A stretch of 60,475 nucleotides of DNA from Prosthecobacter sp. Lineage in GTDB: Bacteria > Verrucomicrobiota > Verrucomicrobiia > Verrucomicrobiales > Verrucomicrobiaceae. Shown here in pieces: positions 55,349-60,475 of this stretch (positions are counted from its first letter, which is position 1; every line of letters begins with the position of its first letter). The position numbers and the translations under genes were made by a program. The stretch covers positions 1 through 60,475 of the forward strand of contig NZ_JACSRD010000204.1 in the NCBI RefSeq assembly GCF_014879935.1, written 5' to 3'. Under the pieces are notes generated by a model, which was given only the letters and a program-made list of their open reading frames with translations, was not told the DNA's origin and made no database searches.

Positions 55349-55765
55349 ATGAGCAAAAAACGAGCTGCCAAGGCCGGACGATCCGCTCCCAAGTCCGTCG
55401 CCATCACCGAGGCTGAATGGGAGGTCATGGAACTGCTGTGGGAACGTGCGCCGCGAACGTCGCAGGAGATTGTGGGCCTGCTGGAGGAGCAGAAAGGCTG
55501 GAAGCGGGCCACGGTGGTCACGCTGCTGGCACGACTGACGGCGAAGGGGGCGCTGGGGACGGAGCCGCAGGGGAACCGCTTCCTCTACACGCCGGAGGTG
55601 GAGCGTTCCGCCTGTGTGGCGGAGGAGACACGCAGCTTTCTGAACCGCCTGTTTGGCGGTGCTTTGCAGCCGCTGGTGGCCCACGTGGCCGAGCATCATT
55701 CACTGACGAAGTCCGACATCGCGGAACTGAAGGCGCTGCTGGACGACATCCAACCCAAATCCTGA
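55349..55765 (+). CDS. BlaI/MecI/CopY family transcriptional repressor
   Basis: The 138-residue winged-helix protein reads ITEAEWEVMELLWERAPRTSQEIVGLLEEQKGWKRATVVTLLARLTAKGAL, the classic BlaI/MecI DNA-binding domain. A C-terminal dimerisation helix follows, including FGGALQPLVAHVAEH and DIAELKALLDD. Family members repress their own operon and are cleaved when a partner M56 membrane peptidase senses its signal. The next gene, 6 nt downstream, encodes such a peptidase, and the operator-like boxes lie in the promoter, so the pair is a self-contained regulatory unit. No beta-lactamase gene is nearby; the regulated targets are unknown. Confidence 0.92.
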   Translation: MSKKRAAKAGRSAPKSVAITEAEWEVMELLWERAPRTSQEIVGLLEEQKGWKRATVVTLLARLTAKGALGTEPQGNRFLYTPEVERSACVAEETRSFLNRLFGGALQPLVAHVAEHHSLTKSDIAELKALLDDIQPKS

Positions 55766-55771
55766 CTCCTC

Positions 55772-58700
55772 ATGAACGCGCTGTTTGATTGTGCTGAGAC
55801 GTGGCTGCTGTTGCTGGCCGGATTGTCGTGGAAGGGGGCGGTTTTCGCCCTCGCCGTGGCTTTGATCGTGGTGTCGCTGCGGCGGCAGTTGTCGCCGGGG
55901 TGGCGGCATGCGTTGTGGTTGCTGGTGCTGCTGCGTTTTGCCCTGCCAGACATGGGCGAGTCCCGCTGGTCGATGATGGGATGGCTTGGAAACGAACCGG
56001 CGCTGGCGGCTCCGAGCGTGCCCATGATCGATGGGAGCGCTGAGGTGGCTGAAGTGACGGAACCGGTGGAATCGCAGATGACTGAGGCGGTGGTGCCGGC
56101 TGTTTCGGTGATCGCCGAACCACTGACGCCGCCGTTGGAGTCAAATCCCTGGACGGTGGAGCAAAAGCTGGCCCTGGGCTGGCTCGTGGGAGTGATGGGC
56201 ATGCTGGGAACGATGCTGGCGCTGCATCTGCGTCTGCTGCGTCGTCTGCGTGCGGATGGCGAGCCCCCATCATCGCGAGTGGCGGGGATTTTGCGCGATG
56301 CGGCTTCGCTTGCCGGAGTGTCGCGGATGCCGCGTGTGAGGGTGACGGATGCGGTGCGGGCTCCGGCGCTGTTCGGGCTGTTCCGCCCCATGATCCTGCT
56401 GCCTCGTGATGTGGCGGAGTCTTGCGAGGCGTCGGCCTTGAGGCTGATCCTGCTGCATGAGATCGCCCATTTGCGGCGGCGTGATCTGTGGACGCAAGTC
56501 ATGGCCTCCCTGATCCTCGCGGTGCATTGGTTCAATCCGCTGGTGTGGTGGGCGGGACGTCGCCTGCGGGTGGAGGCGGAGATGGCGGCGGATGCGCTGG
56601 CGCTGCGATACACGGATGTGAAGGAGGCGCATCGCTTCGGCACGGTGCTGCTGGATTTCGCGAATCGTGCGGCGGCGGGGTGGCTGCTGTGGCTGTCCTC
56701 GGCCACGCTGCTGGGCATTTCGGAGAACAAGCACGACCTGAAACGCCGCATCGAGGCGCTGAAGGATGTGGCCAGCCGACGGCGCACGCGCTGGGGCATG
56801 GGCTTGCTGGTGTTTGCGCTGCTGTCGTTCACAGGACTGACCCGGACACCGGCGCAGACGGCACCGGCTTCTGCTCCACAGCCAGCCGGCACGGCTGCGA
56901 CCGCCGAACCTGGCGTGGTGATCGGTGTGGTGGTGGATGATCGCGGAAAGCCGGTCGTCGGTGCTTCGTGCTCGCTGCGCATCGGCAGCGATGAGGACCC
57001 CGAGGTGCGGAAGGCGGTGAGCGATGCGCAGGGCCGCTTCCGCTTTGAAGGCGTGCCGGACTCGACCGCGCTGCAATTGCGGGCGTTGCATCCGGATTAT
57101 GTCAGCCCACGGGAGTCGCAGCCCAAGTTTTCCAGCCAGGATCGCAATGAACATCGTCTGGTGCTGGTCACGGCGACGAGCTGGCTCACGGGCACGGTGA
57201 CGCGGAAGTCGGACGGGCAGCCGGTGGCAGATGCGGCGGTGTATGTCAGCGTGGCGTATGACAGCGGCCTCATTGGCTTGATTGGCGGCAGGGCCAAGGC
57301 CCGCACGAACGCGCAAGGCCAGTTCCGCGTGGTGAAGTCGTCCTTCGACAAGGAGAAGGGCCATTTCTGGGTGGATGCCCCCGGGATGGCGCTGAACGTG
57401 GTGCAGTTCGCCTGGAAGGAGGGCGGGCAGGCCATCGATGCGGTGCTTGAGCCGGAGAAGCTGCTCACCGGCAAGGTGGTGGATGCGGATGGCAGGCCGG
57501 TGAAGGACGCCACCTTGTCCCTCTGCGGCCGGCTTTACACCGACGGCATCAACCGCATCAGGAGCCCTGAGTCCGGCTACTACAGTGTGGGGTCGGGTTA
57601 CTGGATGGGAGAGCCGGTGACGGATGCGCAGGGGGCGTTCTCCACGCGCATGCTGGTCACCAGCACGGTGGGGGATCAGTGGCTCGTGGCGCAGCATCCG
57701 ACGGCCGGCATTCGTTACGTGAATGTGCGGGACTGGAAGCCCGGCGGCACGCTGACCTTGGACCGCTGGGCTTCCGCAGAGGGCCGGCTGCTGGATCAGA
57801 ATGATCAGCCGGTGGCCGATGCGGAGATCCGCTTCTCGGCCGGGACCTACGAGAAGAATGACAAAGGAGACATCGTGTTCTCCATCGACATCCGGGCCTC
57901 GGTCAGAACCGATGCGGAGGGCCACTACAAGCACGACCGCATCATGCCCGGCTCCACCGGCAGCTACGTGACGGTGAACGGCAAGATCGTGCAGTTCCGG
58001 CGCAGTGTATTCGAGCCAGGCGTGACGAAGACCGTGGACATCCGCCTGCCTGCTCCGAACACCTCCGCAGCCCCTGTTCCTGCTGAGAAGACACGTCAGG
58101 TGCAGGGACGTGTGGTGACGCCGGCAGGACGCCAGGTGGTGAGCCATGCCTGGACCACGCGCATGAGTGTCTCGGCGCTCACCGAGGGCGGTATGAATGA
58201 TCAGGCCGATCTCGAGAGCAGCGGCCGCTTTGAGACGCGGTCGCTGCCGGTTGGCGACTACCTGCTCTCGGTGTGGGTTTCGCCGAAGGACTCGAAGCTC
58301 CGGTCGGCTTCGAAAGGAGGCCTTTCCATGGCTTTCAAGGTGGAGGCCGATGCCGCCCGGAAGCCGCTCGATCTCGGCGAGTTCAAACTGGCGGAGTCTG
58401 ACTTCGCCTTCCGCCCGCTCGCGACGAAATCAGGCTCGTGGCCCAAGGGAAAGGTGAATGCGGAGGTGGAGGACGCGGCCTCCTTTGCCACCTGGACCTT
58501 CAGCCATGGCCGGGGCGCTGCTCCGGAGCAGAAGTTCACGGATGGACGGGCCGTGGGGGAGGGCTTCTTCGACATGAATCATCAATTCATCCTGCGTGCC
58601 ACGAAGCCGGATGGTTCCCGGCATTTCTCCCCGGCGCTGGTGGCGTCGGAGGATGCGGAGGTGGCCTTCGATCAAAAGGTGCGCCTCTCGCCAGCGATCG

Positions 58701-59377
58701 CGGTGAAGGGGCGGGTGCGGCCCCTGCCTGAGGATTACGATGGCCAGGGCTGGATCATCGCCGGCGTGGCGGTGCGGGCGGAGCTGAAGCCGGGCGTGGT
58801 CATGAAAGGGACGCCGCCGCTGACCTGGTGGTATGCCTGGGCTCCGGTGCCTCGCGATGGTACGTTTGCCTTTCCCGCTCTCCCCCGTGGCAGCGTGACG
58901 CTGGCCGGCTTTGGCAATGGTTGGAGCACCGCCACGACCTACAGCGCAGGCAGCGTCCAGGTGAAGACCGCAGGTCAGACCTCCTCCGTCGATGTGGTGA
59001 TCGACACCCTGCCGAGCATCGACCGTCGCGTGCGACTGCTGCTGCCCGATGGCAAACCGGCGGCCGGTGCCACGCTCACCCTCATGACCACCACGGACGC
59101 GCCGCTCGCCCTCACCACACGCGGCCATGAGGTGGAGGCCCGCGACGCGGCGGCCTACGCCAGCTACAAAAAGCGCAGCATCCCCGGTCACAAGGCCATG
59201 GCCGATGGCGAAGGCCTCGCCACCCTGCGCAACCAGCTCGATCAACCCTACGGTTCCACCACGTGCGAGGTCAAATGGACCGATCCCAAGACCCTCGCCG
59301 CCCGGACCGAACGCGTGAAGATCGATCACACCGCCCGTTCACCGCAGGAAATCCGGCTGGGTGGCGACCAACAGTAA
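55772..59377 (+). CDS. M56 family (BlaR1-type) membrane metallopeptidase with carboxypeptidase regulatory-like repeats
   Basis: The 1,201-residue protein has N-terminal membrane helices (about residues 10-38, 48-63 and 132-150), then the zinc site HEIAH (229-233) with a downstream VEAEMAADALAL supplying the third ligand. Another helix follows near 345-365. The part outside the membrane is not a penicillin-binding sensor. Instead it holds a series of carboxypeptidase regulatory-like beta-sandwich repeats: GVVIGVVVDDRGKPVVGAS, WLTGTVTRKSDGQPVADAA, LLTGKVVDADGRPVKDAT, ASAEGRLLDQNDQPVADAE, QVQGRVVTPAGRQ and a late RVRLLLPDGKPAAGATL. The expected role is to sense an envelope signal and cleave the adjacent BlaI-type repressor. 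A GC-rich hairpin directly follows the stop. Confidence 0.88.
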   Translation: MNALFDCAETWLLLLAGLSWKGAVFALAVALIVVSLRRQLSPGWRHALWLLVLLRFALPDMGESRWSMMGWLGNEPALAAPSVPMIDGSAEVAEVTEPVESQMTEAVVPAVSVIAEPLTPPLESNPWTVEQKLALGWLVGVMGMLGTMLALHLRLLRRLRADGEPPSSRVAGILRDAASLAGVSRMPRVRVTDAVRAPALFGLFRPMILLPRDVAESCEASALRLILLHEIAHLRRRDLWTQVMASLILAVHWFNPLVWWAGRRLRVEAEMAADALALRYTDVKEAHRFGTVLLDFANRAAAGWLLWLSSATLLGISENKHDLKRRIEALKDVASRRRTRWGMGLLVFALLSFTGLTRTPAQTAPASAPQPAGTAATAEPGVVIGVVVDDRGKPVVGASCSLRIGSDEDPEVRKAVSDAQGRFRFEGVPDSTALQLRALHPDYVSPRESQPKFSSQDRNEHRLVLVTATSWLTGTVTRKSDGQPVADAAVYVSVAYDSGLIGLIGGRAKARTNAQGQFRVVKSSFDKEKGHFWVDAPGMALNVVQFAWKEGGQAIDAVLEPEKLLTGKVVDADGRPVKDATLSLCGRLYTDGINRIRSPESGYYSVGSGYWMGEPVTDAQGAFSTRMLVTSTVGDQWLVAQHPTAGIRYVNVRDWKPGGTLTLDRWASAEGRLLDQNDQPVADAEIRFSAGTYEKNDKGDIVFSIDIRASVRTDAEGHYKHDRIMPGSTGSYVTVNGKIVQFRRSVFEPGVTKTVDIRLPAPNTSAAPVPAEKTRQVQGRVVTPAGRQVVSHAWTTRMSVSALTEGGMNDQADLESSGRFETRSLPVGDYLLSVWVSPKDSKLRSASKGGLSMAFKVEADAARKPLDLGEFKLAESDFAFRPLATKSGSWPKGKVNAEVEDAASFATWTFSHGRGAAPEQKFTDGRAVGEGFFDMNHQFILRATKPDGSRHFSPALVASEDAEVAFDQKVRLSPAIAVKGRVRPLPEDYDGQGWIIAGVAVRAELKPGVVMKGTPPLTWWYAWAPVPRDGTFAFPALPRGSVTLAGFGNGWSTATTYSAGSVQVKTAGQTSSVDVVIDTLPSIDRRVRLLLPDGKPAAGATLTLMTTTDAPLALTTRGHEVEARDAAAYASYKKRSIPGHKAMADGEGLATLRNQLDQPYGSTTCEVKWTDPKTLAARTERVKIDHTARSPQEIRLGGDQQ

Positions 59378-59378
59378 C

Positions 59379-59410
59379 CGGGGCATTCCTGCCCCGCAGG
59401 AATGGCCCCG
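59379..59410 (+). terminator. Strong hairpin after the M56 peptidase gene
   Basis: GGGGCATTCCTGC pairs with GCAGGAATGGCCCC around a CCC loop with one bulge, starting 2 nt after the stop codon. No T-run follows, so it may be a Rho-independent-like terminator or another palindromic repeat of the kind seen at 54.8-55.3 kb. Confidence 0.5.
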
Positions 59411-59503
59411 CCACGAGCTCCCGGTTGCACCGCCGCCGATGTCGAGTAGTTCACACGCGTCCAAGACGCATCACGAACTGTCCCGAGTCCCTGGAAGCCG
59501 GTC

Positions 59504-59538
59504 CATTCGTCATTCGCCATTCGGATTTCGTCATTCTC
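59504..59538 (+). repeat. Five tandem heptamers directly before holB
   Basis: CATTCGT, CATTCGC, CATTCGG, ATTTCGT and CATTCTC follow one another without gaps and end 3 nt before the holB ATG. The same heptamer is recognisable before guaA. Confidence 0.55.
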
Positions 59539-59541
59539 GAC

Positions 59542-60459
59542 ATGCCCTTCAAAGCCGACCACGCCCTGCAGCTCCTTGGACGCGCCCGTGACAACGGGCG
59601 GCTCGGGCATGCTTATCTGATCACCGGGCCGAAGGAAGCACGGCATGAGGAATTCGCGGCGAAGGTCCTCGATCTCGTCGTCGGCATGCCGCAGCGGACG
59701 CTGGAGGGCTGGGAAGGGCAGGGGGCCGTGGTTTTGCGCCCGCAGAGCAAGTCACGCCGCATCACCATCGGCGATGATGGCGATGATCCGGGCACCATCC
59801 GCTTCCTGGAGAAGATGATCCGCCGCACTGCGGCACCGAATGGCTGGAAGCTCGGCGTGATCGTGGATGCGGAGCGCATGAACGTGCAGGCACAGAACGC
59901 CTTCCTCAAAACCCTGGAAGAGCCGCCGCCGCGCACCTTGCTGCTGCTCCTCACCACGCAGCCGGAGCGGCTCCTGCCCACCATCCAGTCGCGTGTGATC
60001 GAAGTCGGCCTCATGCCGCCCGCAGGCGCCCGCATTTTCACCGAGCACGAGAACAAACTGCTCATCGTGCTCGGCAAGCACGCGTCCCGTGGCTCCGGCA
60101 CGCTCTCAGGGGCTCTCGCGTTGAAGGTGGAGTTTGAGGAGATTCTGGAGGAACTGCACGAGGACCTCAAAAAGAAGCACGAGGACGAGTTCGAGCGCGA
60201 GACCGAGCACTACGGCAAGACCACCGACGGAAGCTGGCTCAAACAGCGCGAGGACCAGGTCGAGGCCGCCATCGAGGCCGACTACATCCAGCAGCGCAGC
60301 GCCCTCATGGACCTGCTGCTCGCCTGGTTCGGCGATGTCGCGCGGCAGCAGGCCGGTGCGGAGCATCTCGACCTGCCAAAGCATCAGAGCCTCACCGCCA
60401 CGCTCGCCACCAAGTGGGAACCGGCCGATGTGGCCAAACGCGTGCGCATCCTCCGCCAG
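59542..60459 (+). CDS. holB: DNA polymerase III subunit delta' (3' end missing)
   Basis: The open frame runs from ATG 59542 to the end of genomic sequence (306 codons) without a stop. Features are those of the clamp-loader delta' subunit: GRLGHAYLITGP with a degenerate P-loop (GPKEARHEEFA, no Walker A Lys), VIVDAERMNVQAQNAFLKTLEEPPPRTLLLLLTTQPERLLPTIQSRV covering the LEEPP and sensor-1/SRx region, then a charged helical segment and the start of the C-terminal collar domain. Delta' has no ATPase activity and completes the clamp-loader ring. The last codons read into adapter sequence, so the true C-terminus is absent. A heptamer array abuts the start. Confidence 0.88.
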
Positions 60460-60475
60460 CTGTCTCTTATACACA
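60460..60475 (+). other. Tn5/Nextera mosaic-end adapter remnant (assembly artefact)
   Basis: CTGTCTCTTATACACA matches the first 16 bases of the standard Nextera transposase adapter (CTGTCTCTTATACACATCT) and sits exactly at the end of the window. It is untrimmed library sequence, not genomic DNA. Confidence 0.93.

Noticed and set aside
55270-57510. Shorter frames overlapping the blaI and M56 genes on both strands
   Set aside because: Explained as shadows of two genes with strong family motifs (winged helix; HEIAH zinc site).

Overview
The window looks like a chromosomal contig from a GC-rich member of the Verrucomicrobiota (Prosthecobacter/Verrucomicrobium-like). Three things point there: a PVC-type membrane-dehydrogenase/HEAT/cytochrome c protein; a complete four-gene 'Verru_Chthon cassette' (A-B-C-D); and a giant PEP-CTERM protein made of autotransporter-associated beta-strand repeats. 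All convincing genes are on the plus strand. The large minus-strand ORFs are antisense shadows. No rRNA, tRNA, CRISPR array, IS element or transposase is visible. The last 16 bases match the Tn5/Nextera mosaic-end adapter, so genomic sequence effectively ends at 60459.

Layout. (1) 1-5505: a MazF/PemK-like toxin with an unresolved 5' end, a GH25 lysozyme-type lipoprotein translationally coupled to an AlkD-like DNA alkylation repair protein, and the PVC-type haem-binding protein. (2) 5506-45746: one 32.3-kb gene encoding a 10,753-residue secreted repeat protein, followed directly by cassette genes A, B, C and D. Three of these carry prepilin-type N-termini, and the set resembles the minor pseudopilins K, I, J and H of type II secretion. 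The giant gene and cassette A share a 23-nt promoter-like element. I read this locus as one system: a giant surface fibre or adhesin plus a dedicated pseudopilin set. (3) 45844-50317: purine and thymidylate metabolism (guaB, guaA, tmk) with a PIN/RHH toxin-antitoxin pair between guaA and tmk. (4) 50410-55348: a KAP-family P-loop NTPase, then a repeat-rich stretch holding an 84-nt periodic array, a conserved hypothetical with a fibronectin-III-like domain, and two palindromic elements bounded by perfect inverted repeats. (5) 55349-59377: a BlaI/MecI repressor with an overlapping operator and promoter, and an M56/BlaR1-type membrane metallopeptidase whose sensor half is replaced by carboxypeptidase-regulatory-like repeats. 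(6) 59542-end: the 5' part of holB (DNA polymerase III delta').

Themes. Several promoters can be read as near-consensus -35/-10 pairs placed so close to the start codon that the transcripts would be leaderless or nearly so (GH25, PVC protein, blaI). Heptameric CATTCGT-like repeats sit just before the guaA and holB starts. The most novel material is the giant gene with its cassette, a recurrent 'SGxGIPxGT' beta-module scattered through the giant protein, and the unexplained repeat structures at 53.3-55.3 kb.
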